NCBI RefSeq assembly: GCF_029688735.1
Contig: NZ_JARULD010000001.1
Span: forward strand, 248,001-312,000
Length of the DNA stretch: 64,000 bases
Direction: 5' to 3'
Origin: Qipengyuania flavescens
Lineage (GTDB): Bacteria; Pseudomonadota; Alphaproteobacteria; Sphingomonadales; Sphingomonadaceae
In this document: in pieces, positions 15,892 to 24,839 of the stretch
Layout of the letters: each line of letters begins with the position of its first letter
How positions within the stretch are numbered: position 1 is the first letter of the stretch
Translations under genes and position numbers: made by a program
Notes under the pieces: generated by a model
What the model saw: only the letters and a program-made list of their open reading frames with translations
What the model was told of the DNA's origin: nothing
The model's database searches: none

Positions 15892-16512
15892 TCAGAGCAG
15901 CGAGACTTGTCCACGATCGGACCACGGTACGTCCGTGCGGTCGAGGGTCAGGTCCCCTTGCCAGGGCGTGCACAACGCCCGCGCATCGTCGGGCGAGCCG
16001 CCGGTCCAGACGCCGATGTCAGCATCCGCCAGCAGCACCGGCATGCGCGAATGGACCTCTGCCGCCAGCCCGCCCGCATCGGTCATCACCATCGAATAGC
16101 AGCGACCCCATTCATCCGAATCGTGCCACACGCCGGCGACGGCGAAGACCTCTGCGTCGGGCCGCGACATCCAGCTGCGCGTCTTGCCACCCTTGGGCCC
16201 TTCGGCCTCCGCCCAAGCCGTCACCGGGATGATGCAGCGGCGCTCCTCGAAGCTGTAGCGCCAGAAGAAGCTGTCGAGCTTGTCGGTGCGGGCGTTATTG
16301 ACCGGCTTCGGCTTCAGCGGCTGGCCGTTCTTGCCCTTCATCACCAGCGGGAAGCCCCAAGTCATCTGCTGGAGCCGGCCTTCCGCGACCACGGCACCGG
16401 GATAGCCGGGAAAGACTTCCTCCGCGAAATTCGCCCCGCCGAGCGTATCGACCGCGTCGAACCATTTGGCGACTTCGTCGGTGGTCTTGGTCATGCGGTA
16501 GAGATTGCACAT
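15892..16512 (-). CDS. yedK: SRAP/HMCES-family abasic-site protein YedK
   Basis: 206 aa. Cys2, exposed after Met removal (MCNLYRMTK), is the nucleophile that forms a stable thiazolidine link with abasic sites in single-stranded DNA. The other family positions are visible: NNAR at 72-75, an acidic pair in AEAEGP (about 102-104) and His154 in VHSRMPVLL. It shields stalled forks from nucleases. It is translationally coupled to ubiA (its ATG overlaps the ubiA TGA by one base), an association that looks operonic rather than functional. Confidence 0.92.
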   Translation of the reverse strand: MCNLYRMTKTTDEVAKWFDAVDTLGGANFAEEVFPGYPGAVVAEGRLQQMTWGFPLVMKGKNGQPLKPKPVNNARTDKLDSFFWRYSFEERRCIIPVTAWAEAEGPKGGKTRSWMSRPDAEVFAVAGVWHDSDEWGRCYSMVMTDAGGLAAEVHSRMPVLLADADIGVWTGGSPDDARALCTPWQGDLTLDRTDVPWSDRGQVSLL

Positions 16513-17426
16513 CAGGCGTTACCCACCACGAAGCAAGCGGCGGCGACCAGCGCACCGGTCCAGCGGTTGGAGCGGAAGCGGTCGAGCGGGTTGGCGGGAT
16601 CGTCGGCATCTAGCGTCGCGACCTGCCACGCGAGATGCGCCGCGGCCGGGAGCAGCGCAAGCAGCGCGATCCAGTCCGCACGGTAAAGCCAGAAGGCCAG
16701 CGCCCAGAGCGTTACCGCGCCTGCATAGAACAGCGCCACCCCGCCGGTCACATGGCCGCCGAGTCGCAGCGCGCTGGAGCGGATGCCGACCAGCGCATCG
16801 TCCTCGCGATCCTGCAGTGCGTAGATCGTGTCGTAGCCGATCACCCACAGCGCCGCGCCTGCGTACATCGCGGCGAGCGCATCCCAATTGTCGGCGCGTA
16901 ATTGCGTCCAGCCGACAAGCAAGCCCCAGGTAAAGACCATGCCGAGCCACGCCTGCGGCCACCAGGTGATGCGCTTCATGAAGGGGTAGGCGGCGACAAG
17001 AGCGATGCTCGCCAACGCCACACCTTGGGCCAGTGGGCGCAGCTGGAAGAGCACGAGCAGGCCGATCAGGCACAGTGCGAGCAGCCAACCCCACGCTACC
17101 TTCTTCGAAACACGTCCGCTGGCGACCGGACGACTTGCAGTGCGGGTCACCTTCCGGTCGAGCCTTGCATCGACGATATCGTTATAGACGCAGCCCGCGC
17201 CGCGCATCGCGATACTGCCGAGCAGCAGCCAGCCGAGCAGTGCGACTTGCCAGCCCGCCCCAGCCAGCCACACGCCCCAGGCGCAGGGCCAGAACAGCAG
17301 CCACCAGCCGATCGGCCGGTCGAACCGCGCCAGCATTGCGAGATCGCGCGGCAATTGCGGCAGCCGCGCGACGAGGCCTTTATGTTCGCTGTCGGGGACG
17401 ACGTCGGGATTGGCGGTTTCGCTCAT
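16512..17426 (-). CDS. ubiA: 4-hydroxybenzoate polyprenyltransferase
   Basis: 304-aa integral membrane prenyltransferase of ubiquinone synthesis that attaches the polyprenyl tail to 4-hydroxybenzoate. About eight to nine membrane helices are visible. The two Asp-rich, Mg-pyrophosphate-binding motifs are CVYNDIVDARLDRKVTRT (with the following SRPVASG) and GYDTIYALQDREDD. The start MSETANPDV at 17426 fits the family better than the long upstream extension of the frame, which runs antisense through rsmE. First gene of a ubiA-yedK pair, divergent from rsmE across 39 bases. Confidence 0.95.
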   Translation of the reverse strand: MSETANPDVVPDSEHKGLVARLPQLPRDLAMLARFDRPIGWWLLFWPCAWGVWLAGAGWQVALLGWLLLGSIAMRGAGCVYNDIVDARLDRKVTRTASRPVASGRVSKKVAWGWLLALCLIGLLVLFQLRPLAQGVALASIALVAAYPFMKRITWWPQAWLGMVFTWGLLVGWTQLRADNWDALAAMYAGAALWVIGYDTIYALQDREDDALVGIRSSALRLGGHVTGGVALFYAGAVTLWALAFWLYRADWIALLALLPAAAHLAWQVATLDADDPANPLDRFRSNRWTGALVAAACFVVGNA

Positions 17427-17465
17427 CGCTTGCTCCCTAACCTCCGACGTGCCACCTGCAAAGCC

Positions 17466-18221
17466 ATGCCCGCAACACCCGCCTGGCCGCCCAAGAGTGC
17501 ACCGCGCCTGTTCGTCGAGGACGAACTCGGCACCGGCCGGACTATCGCCGTCGAAGGCAATCAGGCCAATTACCTCGCCCGCGTCATGCGCGTTACCGAA
17601 GGCGATGCGGTGATCCTGTGCGACGATCTCACCGGGGAATGGGCCACGCGGGTCGTGCAGGTCGACAAGCGCCGCGTCGAGCTCGAAGTCGAGCAGCACC
17701 TGCGCCCGCGCGAGCCGGTGCCGGATTTTTGGCTGTGCCCTGCGCTGCTCAAGAAAGACCGCTTCGACCTCGTGCTCGAAAAGGCGACCGAGCTCGGCGT
17801 CGCGCGCATCGCCCCTGTCGTCACCCGGCGCTGCGTGGCGGACAAGCTCAACCCCGAACGCGCCGACACGATCGTGACCGAGGCGGCCGAACAATGCGCG
17901 CGTACCGCCCTGCCCGAGATCGCACCGGTCGCGAAGCTCGAGGCCTTGCTGCGCAACTGGCCGCAGGACCGCCACCTGTTCTTCGCCGACGAGGAGGGCG
18001 GCGAACCGGCCGCCGACGCCTTTTGCTATGCCGAGGGACCGGCCGCGCTGCTGGTCGGCCCGGAAGGCGGCTTCGACGATGCCGAGCGCGCCGCGATCCG
18101 CGCGCATCCCGCGTCGGTCGCGATCAGCCTCGGCCCGCGAATCCTGCGCGGCGAGACGGCGGCCATCTCCGGGACCGCCGTGTGGATGGCGGAAGCGGGC
18201 GACTGGCTGGACGAAGAATAA
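17466..18221 (+). CDS. rsmE: 16S rRNA m3U1498 methyltransferase
   Basis: 251-aa SPOUT-class methyltransferase that makes N3-methyluridine at position 1498 of 16S rRNA, in the cytosol. The N-terminal PUA-like RNA-binding part (ANYLARVMRVTEGDAVILCD) is followed by the trefoil-knot domain with LEKATELGVARIAPV, LLVGPEGGFDDAERA and LGPRILRGETAAI, the SAM-binding knot signatures. The next gene, gshA, follows after 42 bases on the same strand and may share the promoter. Confidence 0.95.
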   Translation: MPATPAWPPKSAPRLFVEDELGTGRTIAVEGNQANYLARVMRVTEGDAVILCDDLTGEWATRVVQVDKRRVELEVEQHLRPREPVPDFWLCPALLKKDRFDLVLEKATELGVARIAPVVTRRCVADKLNPERADTIVTEAAEQCARTALPEIAPVAKLEALLRNWPQDRHLFFADEEGGEPAADAFCYAEGPAALLVGPEGGFDDAERAAIRAHPASVAISLGPRILRGETAAISGTAVWMAEAGDWLDEE

Positions 18222-18263
18222 AACGCTTTCCTCGGAAGGTTCGGTTTTCTAACGCCACCGACC

Positions 18264-19634
18264 ATGAGCACGCGCGAGACCTCCGGCAACGCCGATCCCG
18301 TCATCGAATCCCGCGACCAGCTGGTCGCCCCGATGCAGCGCGGGGAGAAGCCCAAGGACAAGTGGCGCATCGGCACGGAGCACGAGAAACTCGTCTTCCA
18401 CCGCAGCGATTTTCGTGCGCCGTCCTACGACGAAAAAGGCGGCATTCGCGACATATTGATGAGCCTGCGCCAGTTCGGCTGGGAGCCGGTGGAAGAGGGC
18501 GGCAAGGTCATCGCGATGCGTGGGGACGACGGGACGGTCAGCCTCGAACCCGCCGGCCAGCTCGAACTGTCGGGTGCACCGCTGGAAAACCTGCACCAGA
18601 CCTGCGCGGAGACCGGGCGGCATCTCGACCAGGTGAAGCGCGTCGGCGAGGATTGCGGCGTCGGCTTCCTCGGCCTCGGCATGTGGCCCGACAAGACCCG
18701 CGACGAGCTGCCGATGATGCCCAAGGGCCGCTATGAAATCATGAAGCGGCACATGCCGCGCGTCGGCACGCTGGGCCTCGACATGATGCTGCGCACCTGC
18801 ACCATCCAGGTGAACCTCGACTATTCCAGCGAGGCGGACATGGCGCAGAAATTCCGCACCGGCCTCGCGCTCCAGCCGCTCGCGACCGCGCTCTTCGCCA
18901 ATTCGCCTTTCACCGAAGGGAAACCGAACGGTTACCTGTCGTACCGCAGCCATATCTGGAGCGACACCGACCCGCACCGTACCGGCATGCTGCCCTTCGT
19001 GTTCGAGGACGGCTTCGGCTACGAGCGGTGGATGGATTACATGCTCGATGTGCCGATGTATTTCGTCTTCCGCGACGGAAAATATATCGACGCTGCGGGG
19101 CATAGCTTCCGCGATTTCCTCAAGGGCGAACTCGAAGTCCTGCCGGGCGAGAAACCGACCGAAAGCGACTGGTGGGACCACCTCTCCACCGCTTTCCCGG
19201 AAGTGCGCCTGAAGAGCTTTCTTGAGATGCGCGGTGCCGACGGGGGCCCTTGGAGCCGGATTTGCGCCCTGCCCGCCTTTTGGGTCGGCCTGCTCTACGA
19301 TCAGGGCGCGCTCGATGGCGCATGGGATCTGGTCAAGCACTGGACGATGGAGGAGCGCGAGGCGCTGCGCAATGCCGTGCCGAAGCAGGCGCTCGCCGCA
19401 CCGATCCCCGGAGGCGGCACCTTGCGCGATCTTGCGAAAGAGGTGCTGGCCATTGCCCGCGCCGGCTTGGCTTACCGCGCGCGCCTCAACTCCTCCGGCG
19501 ACAACGAGACCGGGTTCCTCGAAACGCTCGACGAGATCGTCGCCAGCGGGAAAGTGCCTGCGCAGGTCCTGCTCGATCGCTATCACGGCGACTGGGGCGG
19601 CGATATCAAGCGCGTCTACAAATACAGTTTCTGA
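18264..19634 (+). CDS. gshA: Glutamate-cysteine ligase
   Basis: 456-aa ATP-dependent ligase of the plant/alphaproteobacterial GCS2 type; it makes gamma-glutamylcysteine, the first step of glutathione synthesis. Key stretches are WRIGTEHEKLVF (glutamate and ATP site), VSLEPAGQLELSG (metal ligands), RTCTIQVNLDY, and FANSPFTEGKPNG. The length matches the family. This form in plants is redox-controlled through cysteines; that cannot be judged here. Downstream, a small monooxygenase-fold gene follows after 16 bases. Confidence 0.95.
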   Translation: MSTRETSGNADPVIESRDQLVAPMQRGEKPKDKWRIGTEHEKLVFHRSDFRAPSYDEKGGIRDILMSLRQFGWEPVEEGGKVIAMRGDDGTVSLEPAGQLELSGAPLENLHQTCAETGRHLDQVKRVGEDCGVGFLGLGMWPDKTRDELPMMPKGRYEIMKRHMPRVGTLGLDMMLRTCTIQVNLDYSSEADMAQKFRTGLALQPLATALFANSPFTEGKPNGYLSYRSHIWSDTDPHRTGMLPFVFEDGFGYERWMDYMLDVPMYFVFRDGKYIDAAGHSFRDFLKGELEVLPGEKPTESDWWDHLSTAFPEVRLKSFLEMRGADGGPWSRICALPAFWVGLLYDQGALDGAWDLVKHWTMEEREALRNAVPKQALAAPIPGGGTLRDLAKEVLAIARAGLAYRARLNSSGDNETGFLETLDEIVASGKVPAQVLLDRYHGDWGGDIKRVYKYSF

Positions 19635-19650
19635 GCGAAGGGAAAGAGCG

Positions 19651-19953
19651 ATGATCCAGATCAATGGCACCATCAAGCTGGGCCGCACGATCGATGCCGC
19701 GACGCGCAAGGCGATCGTCGAAATGGTCCGCGCCAGCCGCGCGGAAGACGGCTGTCTCGACTATGCCTTCGCCACCGATCTGGCCGATCCCGACACGCTG
19801 GTCCTGTTCGAGCGCTGGCGCGACCAGGCGGCGCTGGATGCGCATGGCACGTCCGCGCATATGGCGGAATTCCAGAAGGTGATGGCGGACAATCCGCCCG
19901 CTTCGCGCGATATCCGCATCTACGAGACTAACGAGGGCAATCCGCTCGGCTGA
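19651..19953 (+). CDS. ABM-domain monooxygenase-like protein
   Basis: 100 aa, a single dimeric alpha/beta ferredoxin-like ABM (antibiotic biosynthesis monooxygenase) domain. It shows the features of the quinol monooxygenase (YgiN) type: MVRASRAEDGCLDYAFATDL, DTLVLFERWRDQAALDAH and FQKVMADN. Such proteins act on quinols, haem or unknown small molecules without cofactors. AAGGGA upstream supports the start. It lies 16 bases after gshA, so the two are probably co-transcribed. Its stop abuts the convergent gene's stop with no intervening base. Confidence 0.85.
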   Translation: MIQINGTIKLGRTIDAATRKAIVEMVRASRAEDGCLDYAFATDLADPDTLVLFERWRDQAALDAHGTSAHMAEFQKVMADNPPASRDIRIYETNEGNPLG

Positions 19954-21312
19954 TTACTCCGCCGGCTGCGGCGCCAAAGCTGCGCGCGGCTTCCAGACCA
20001 GACGTTTCAGGCGCACAAGCGGTGCGGTCAGCAGGCCGTGTTGCGCCATATAGGCATGGTACTCGCGATATTTCGCATCCTCGCGCAGCAGATGCGCTTC
20101 CTCGGTCTTGGCGCGCCAGAAATAGATCGCGTTGACCACCAACAGGAAGAAGCAATTGCGGATGGTCTCCACCCATGACCCGTCCTGCACCAGGAAGGGC
20201 AGCGTCGCGCACCACCAGAACAGGTTCTTCGACACATAGGCCGGATGGCGCGTGAAGCGGTAGGGCCCGTTCGTCAGCACGCCGCGATAGGTAAGATTCG
20301 AAAACCGCAGGCCGAAGGCGAAGGTCGCCCAGGCGTAGAACGCGGTCAGCACCACCAGCAGCGCGCCCCACGCCGCCAGCGCGAGATCGTTGCCCTCCAG
20401 CCAGAATATCCACCCCGGAGTGCCGAGTTCGTAATTGATCGCCTTGCCCTCGCCCAGAATGCCCCAGACGATCGGCGGGTAGCAGATCAGCGCCGCGACC
20501 CAACCGGCGAGGAAGGGATTGCCGCTGCGGATCTGCGCATCGAGCGGGCGCATGGTGACGATATAGCCGACCGTGCCGATCATCACGTCGACCATGAACA
20601 TGGCCTCGATCATCATCAGCGCAAGCTGCTCGGGCCGCTGCGCCAAGAGCCCGAAATCGGCTTCCACGACATTTCGGAAAGCGAACGGAATGATCGAGAT
20701 CATGAAGGCGGTGAAGAAGGCCTTGATGATCCAGCTACGCCAATGCGCCTTGACTTCATCCGCTTGCCACCCAGCCTTGCGAACGAGCAGTGCCCCGAAG
20801 TGCCAGGCATGGTCGCGCGGGTTCACCATGTAGCGATCGATCCAGAACACATAGGGGACCGACAACACCATCAGCGGAATTGCCGCATAACCCAGCACCC
20901 GCATCGAGAAGAGGTAATTCCCGCTCCAGTACCAGCGGCACAGGCAGTAGAGCGCGGCAATGATGGCCCAGGTCGCCCACAGGCCGATGAGCTTGATCAG
21001 CGTGTCCGCACGATCGGGCTGGCGCGTGCGGCCGAGCGACCAATCGAGCCCGGTACTGCGGCGACGATGCACCTTCTCCACCACTACCGACCACAGCGCC
21101 ATTGGCAGCGCCGCGGCGAGCAGGCCGACCAAGGCGGCGTGCGGACCGGACATGACCTCGCGCGGCCCGGGCAGGTCGAGGCTGGTGGCAATCGCGGGAT
21201 AGGCGCGCGCGAACAGGACCCAGGCGAACAGCCCGGCCAGGCCGACCAACCCGACAGCCGCAGAGACATCGCTCTTCGGCCGCGTCATCGGGATCGATTC
21301 ACGCGTATTCAT
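19954..21312 (-). CDS. Isoprenylcysteine methyltransferase-like membrane protein
   Basis: 452-aa polytopic inner-membrane protein. The C-terminal third carries the ICMT/PEMT signature: NGPYRFTRHPAYVSKNLFWW (SAM-binding region) and EEAHLLREDAKYREY at the end. The N-terminal 300 residues add roughly seven hydrophobic helices and are much longer than in simple ICMT proteins, so substrate and topology are unknown. Bacterial ICMT-like enzymes methylate small isoprenoids or lipids. Stand-alone gene. The first Met lacks a well-spaced ribosome-binding site; another Met eight codons in is possible. Confidence 0.82.
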   Translation of the reverse strand: MNTRESIPMTRPKSDVSAAVGLVGLAGLFAWVLFARAYPAIATSLDLPGPREVMSGPHAALVGLLAAALPMALWSVVVEKVHRRRSTGLDWSLGRTRQPDRADTLIKLIGLWATWAIIAALYCLCRWYWSGNYLFSMRVLGYAAIPLMVLSVPYVFWIDRYMVNPRDHAWHFGALLVRKAGWQADEVKAHWRSWIIKAFFTAFMISIIPFAFRNVVEADFGLLAQRPEQLALMMIEAMFMVDVMIGTVGYIVTMRPLDAQIRSGNPFLAGWVAALICYPPIVWGILGEGKAINYELGTPGWIFWLEGNDLALAAWGALLVVLTAFYAWATFAFGLRFSNLTYRGVLTNGPYRFTRHPAYVSKNLFWWCATLPFLVQDGSWVETIRNCFFLLVVNAIYFWRAKTEEAHLLREDAKYREYHAYMAQHGLLTAPLVRLKRLVWKPRAALAPQPAE

Positions 21313-21367
21313 TTCCCCGCCGTCCTACACCCGAATGGTTAACACCCGGCAGAGAATAGCGCAAAGC

Positions 21368-22741
21368 CTAGCGGAAGGCGGTCACCGTGCCGCTGTCGTC
21401 GAGGATGTAGAGCGTGTTGTTCGCCACGACCGGAGCCAGGCTGACCGGTTCGTCGAGGTCGTAGAACAGGCTGGCGGAACCCTCGCCCGTGCTCACGCGA
21501 TAGATCTCGCCTTCGCTGCTGGCGACCCAGAGGTTGTTGCCGGCGAGGACAGGACCGGTCCAGAAGATCGGACCTTTCTTGTCCTCCTGGTCGCGATACT
21601 GCGCCAGCTGCGTGATCCAGCGGACCTTGCCGGTGCTGCGCGCGATGGCCAGCAGGCGGGCATCGTCGGTCAGGGCGAAAATCCATTCGCCGGCGATAGC
21701 CGGAGTGGAAATCCCTGCGAGGCTGAGTTCCCAGATGCGCTGCCCGGTGACCAGCTCGTAAGCTGCCATGCGACCGCCCTGACCCAGCGCGTAGACGCGG
21801 CCGTTGTCGATGATGGGGTCGGCGTCGATATCGGTGAGCGAACTGACCGAAGTCGAGATCGAGGTCCGCGCCAGTGCATCGGCCCACAACGTCCGTCCGT
21901 TTTCGTAACGGTGCGCGATGAGCTCGCCCGAGCTGTAGCCGGCGATAACCGTACCCTGCCCTGCAGCAGGCGCCGCCACGCCGAAGACGCCTGCCTGGGT
22001 GGCCGAACCGGATTGCTGCCACTGGACCGCGCCGTCGGTCAGATCGAGCGCATAAATCTGGTTGTCCTGCGTCATCACGAACAGGGAACCGAAGGCGATG
22101 GTGGGCGAACCGCGCAACGGTCCGGCGGGCTTTACCTGCCACAGCTGCGCGCCGGTGTTCGCATCGAGGGCGATGACGTCGCCCGCACCGGTGGTCATGT
22201 AGACCTTGCCATCGGCATAGCTCGCACCGCCTCCAAACGCGGAAGCGCGCGTGTCACCAGTCAAGTTGGGGGCAAATGCCCAGCGTTTGGCACCGGTCTG
22301 CGCATCGAAAGCATCGAGTTCGCCGTCACTACCGACCGCGAACAGCATGCCGCCGCCTACGACCGGCGCAGCACCCAGACGCTCGCGGTTGGAGCCGCCC
22401 GCGACTTCGGCGGTAAACGCCCGCGTCGGCGTGGCGGAGAGCGCGAGATGGCCATAGGACTTGCTGGCCGTTCCGCCGGCCTGCGCCCAGCTGTCATTCG
22501 CCTGCGCGGGAGGGAGAACCACCGCAACACCCGCCAGCGCAGGATCGACTTCGGCACCGGCTTCGATGCGCGAAAGGATCGGTTCGCGATTTCCGATCGT
22601 CGGCGTCGCCTTCTTATCGCCCCCGCCGAACAGGCCACCGCTGCATGCGCCGAGGCTGGCGACCAGCGCTGCGGCCAGAACGCCGCGCGCCAAACCGCTG
22701 CTTGAGAGAGCTTTCGAAGGCTTCCGGCCCTTACGATCCAT
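21368..22741 (-). CDS. bamB: Outer membrane protein assembly factor BamB
   Basis: 457-aa lipoprotein: the lipobox LVASLGAC places the lipidated Cys at residue 33. An eight-bladed PQQ-type beta-propeller follows, with repeated motifs such as FAVGSDGELDAFDAQTGAKRW and VYMTTGAGDVIALDANTG. It forms part of the BAM complex that folds beta-barrels into the outer membrane. The start MDRKGRK has GGAAG 8 nt upstream; MEEPT five codons earlier is possible. The YfgM-like gene lies just upstream on the same strand, the usual pairing. Confidence 0.93.
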   Translation of the reverse strand: MDRKGRKPSKALSSSGLARGVLAAALVASLGACSGGLFGGGDKKATPTIGNREPILSRIEAGAEVDPALAGVAVVLPPAQANDSWAQAGGTASKSYGHLALSATPTRAFTAEVAGGSNRERLGAAPVVGGGMLFAVGSDGELDAFDAQTGAKRWAFAPNLTGDTRASAFGGGASYADGKVYMTTGAGDVIALDANTGAQLWQVKPAGPLRGSPTIAFGSLFVMTQDNQIYALDLTDGAVQWQQSGSATQAGVFGVAAPAAGQGTVIAGYSSGELIAHRYENGRTLWADALARTSISTSVSSLTDIDADPIIDNGRVYALGQGGRMAAYELVTGQRIWELSLAGISTPAIAGEWIFALTDDARLLAIARSTGKVRWITQLAQYRDQEDKKGPIFWTGPVLAGNNLWVASSEGEIYRVSTGEGSASLFYDLDEPVSLAPVVANNTLYILDDSGTVTAFR

Positions 22742-22775
22742 AGTCGGTTCTTCCATTCCGGCCCGAACGGGCCCC

Positions 22776-23573
22776 TTACTGGATTTGCGCGGCGGCTTCG
22801 CCATCCGCGGCCTGAGTGTCCACGCCCTGTTCTTCGAGCAGAGCGTCCACGTCCTCGATCGCGTCCACGCCGAGCACGCCGGCCATCTGCCGTGCGCGCG
22901 AGCGTAGTCCTTCGGGTGCATCGTCTGCCTTGGCGATCTGCGCGAACAGCGCGCCCGCCTCGGCATTCTTGCCCTGGTCCATATAAGCATGGGCAACAAG
23001 CTCGCCGGCGCTGGCGAAGAAAGGATTTCCGGGCACGGCGAGCGGTTTGAGTTGGGCAATTACCTCGCCGCTCGACAGGCTGTCGTACCGTGTGGCGACT
23101 TCTCGCAGCTTCGCGAGGTCGCGTAGCGCCTGTGGTGCGCTTTCATTCGCGGCGACGGCGGCGAAGAGTCGCGCGGCTTCATCGGGCCTGTCCTGCTCGG
23201 CGGCGATTCCCGCGCGCATGAGCCCGGCAACTGCAGAGGCCCCGCCCCGGTCTTCTCCGGCCAGTGCTTCGAGCTGGTCGTATCCGGTTTGCAGATTGCC
23301 GGCTTCGACCTGATCGAGCGCGCCCACGAGAACTTCGGAATCGGCTTCCATCGCCTGTTCCTGGCGGCTGTCCCAGAACAGATAACCGCCGAAACCGACC
23401 AGACCGAGGATGAGCACAGCGAGCAAGGGCTTGCCGTATTTCGTGAAGAATTCCTCGGTATCGCCTTGGCGCACCGCGTCGTCGACCTCCCGCAGCAGGG
23501 CTTCCTGCTCGGCGGCGTCACGTTTCGCGAGTTTTTCCTCGCGGCTGAGTTCTTTCTTGGGTGTGAGGGCCAC
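22776..23573 (-). CDS. YfgM-like TPR membrane protein
   Basis: 265 aa. A charged N-terminus (ALTPKKELSREEKLAKRDAAE), then one transmembrane helix (LLAVLILGLVGFGGYLFW) and a periplasmic tetratricopeptide-like domain of the TPR_21 type up to the C-terminus. In E. coli YfgM is an ancillary subunit of the SecYEG translocon that works with PpiD; the alphaproteobacterial form is less studied. I chose the GTG at 23573 because homologues usually begin at this ALTP sequence; the frame extends 24 codons upstream to a TTG. It precedes bamB by 34 bases, so they are an operon. Confidence 0.85.
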   Translation of the reverse strand: MALTPKKELSREEKLAKRDAAEQEALLREVDDAVRQGDTEEFFTKYGKPLLAVLILGLVGFGGYLFWDSRQEQAMEADSEVLVGALDQVEAGNLQTGYDQLEALAGEDRGGASAVAGLMRAGIAAEQDRPDEAARLFAAVAANESAPQALRDLAKLREVATRYDSLSSGEVIAQLKPLAVPGNPFFASAGELVAHAYMDQGKNAEAGALFAQIAKADDAPEGLRSRARQMAGVLGVDAIEDVDALLEEQGVDTQAADGEAAAQIQ

Positions 23574-23705
23574 GTGTGGCGGGCTCCGCTTTGTCTCGTC
23601 GAAAAATGTTTGCGCGTCTTTAGGCAGTGCGCCCGCCAAGGGCAATGGTCGTCGAAGCCTGTCCCCGTCCGGGTGAACGGACGATGAAAGCGAAGGTCCG
23701 CTCGC

Positions 23706-24839
23706 CTACAGCTCCCGCCCCATCGCGCTGGAGTAGAGGCGGCGGTAGGTCGCCACCATTTTCGCTTCGTCGAACTTGGCCACGGCCTTTGCGCGATTGG
23801 CCTCGCCCACCTGGCGGCGCAGGTCCTTCGACTGCGCCAGCGCGGCCAGCACATCCTGAAGGCCGCCCTCGCTGCCGGGTGAGGTGATGTAAGGTTCATT
23901 GGCCTCGGCCACCATTGCCGCGATATCGCCCACCGCCGGGGCGGCGATCGGCAGGCCAGCAGCCATGGCCTCGACGACCGAGAGCGGGAATTGCTCGGAA
24001 TCGCTCGACAGGGCGAAGATATCGAACAGGCCGATAATCCTCGCCGGATCGGCGACCGCGCCGGGCAGGTGGACGCGGTGATTGATCTTGAGGCGATCGA
24101 CCTCGGCCAGGATCGCATCGCGCGCTTCGCCCTCGCCGACGATGACCAGCTGCCAATCTTCCGGCAGCGGGGCGAAGGCGCGCACCAGCCGGGGCAGGTT
24201 CTTGATCGTACGCAAGCCCGCCAGCGTACCGACCCAGTGCTCGTCCGGACGCTTGATCAGCCGCAGCGCATCTTTCTTCGGCCGCATGCCGAAGGCCTTG
24301 GTGTCGATCCCGTTGGGAATGCGCTTTACCCGACCGAGCGGCTGCTGCCAGTCGACCAGCGCGATCTCCTCCAGCCGTTCGGACGGGACGACTAGGCCGG
24401 AGGTTCTGCCCAGCGCGATCCGCCGGTACCACGTCCGGCGTTTCTTCAGGCGGTGCAGCTCGCTTTCGTCGAATCCGTCTTCATGGTGGATCAGGGGCGG
24501 AAGGCCGTGGACGTCCTTGAACAGCGTATGCGCCATCACCGCATCCATCGCGCCCCAATTATAGGTGAGGATGAGATCGAACGGCTTCATCGCCTTGGCG
24601 AGCCGTTGCAGGCGACCGGGAAGCGGAAAGCCCTTGAGGCTGGGGAATTCGGGCTGCACCATCGCGTCGATGCTTTTCGCGATGCCGTCGGCGGCGCCCA
24701 GCCGGTCGGGCTCTGCCGAGACAATGGTGTGCCTCGCCTTCGCACCGAAGGCGTTGATCAGTTGCACGCTGCGCCGTTCCTTGCCCCCGGCGGCGAAGGT
24801 GGAATGCAGGTGCAGGATGTGCGGGCGACCGGCGCTCAT
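23706..24839 (-). CDS. Glycosyltransferase family 4-type (GT-B)
   Basis: 377 aa, soluble or membrane-associated. The N-terminal Rossmann half includes ILHLHSTFAAGGKERR (donor-binding loop) and the C-terminal half has HWVGTLAGLRTIKNLPRLVRAF, LVIVGEGEARDAI and the nucleotide-sugar contact ALSSDSEQFPLSVVEAMAAGLP. This is the GT4 E-x7-E pattern. The acceptor is unknown; envelope polysaccharide or a glycolipid are candidates. It overlaps the stop of the upstream hydrolase by ATGA, so they are co-translated. Confidence 0.9.
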   Translation of the reverse strand: MSAGRPHILHLHSTFAAGGKERRSVQLINAFGAKARHTIVSAEPDRLGAADGIAKSIDAMVQPEFPSLKGFPLPGRLQRLAKAMKPFDLILTYNWGAMDAVMAHTLFKDVHGLPPLIHHEDGFDESELHRLKKRRTWYRRIALGRTSGLVVPSERLEEIALVDWQQPLGRVKRIPNGIDTKAFGMRPKKDALRLIKRPDEHWVGTLAGLRTIKNLPRLVRAFAPLPEDWQLVIVGEGEARDAILAEVDRLKINHRVHLPGAVADPARIIGLFDIFALSSDSEQFPLSVVEAMAAGLPIAAPAVGDIAAMVAEANEPYITSPGSEGGLQDVLAALAQSKDLRRQVGEANRAKAVAKFDEAKMVATYRRLYSSAMGREL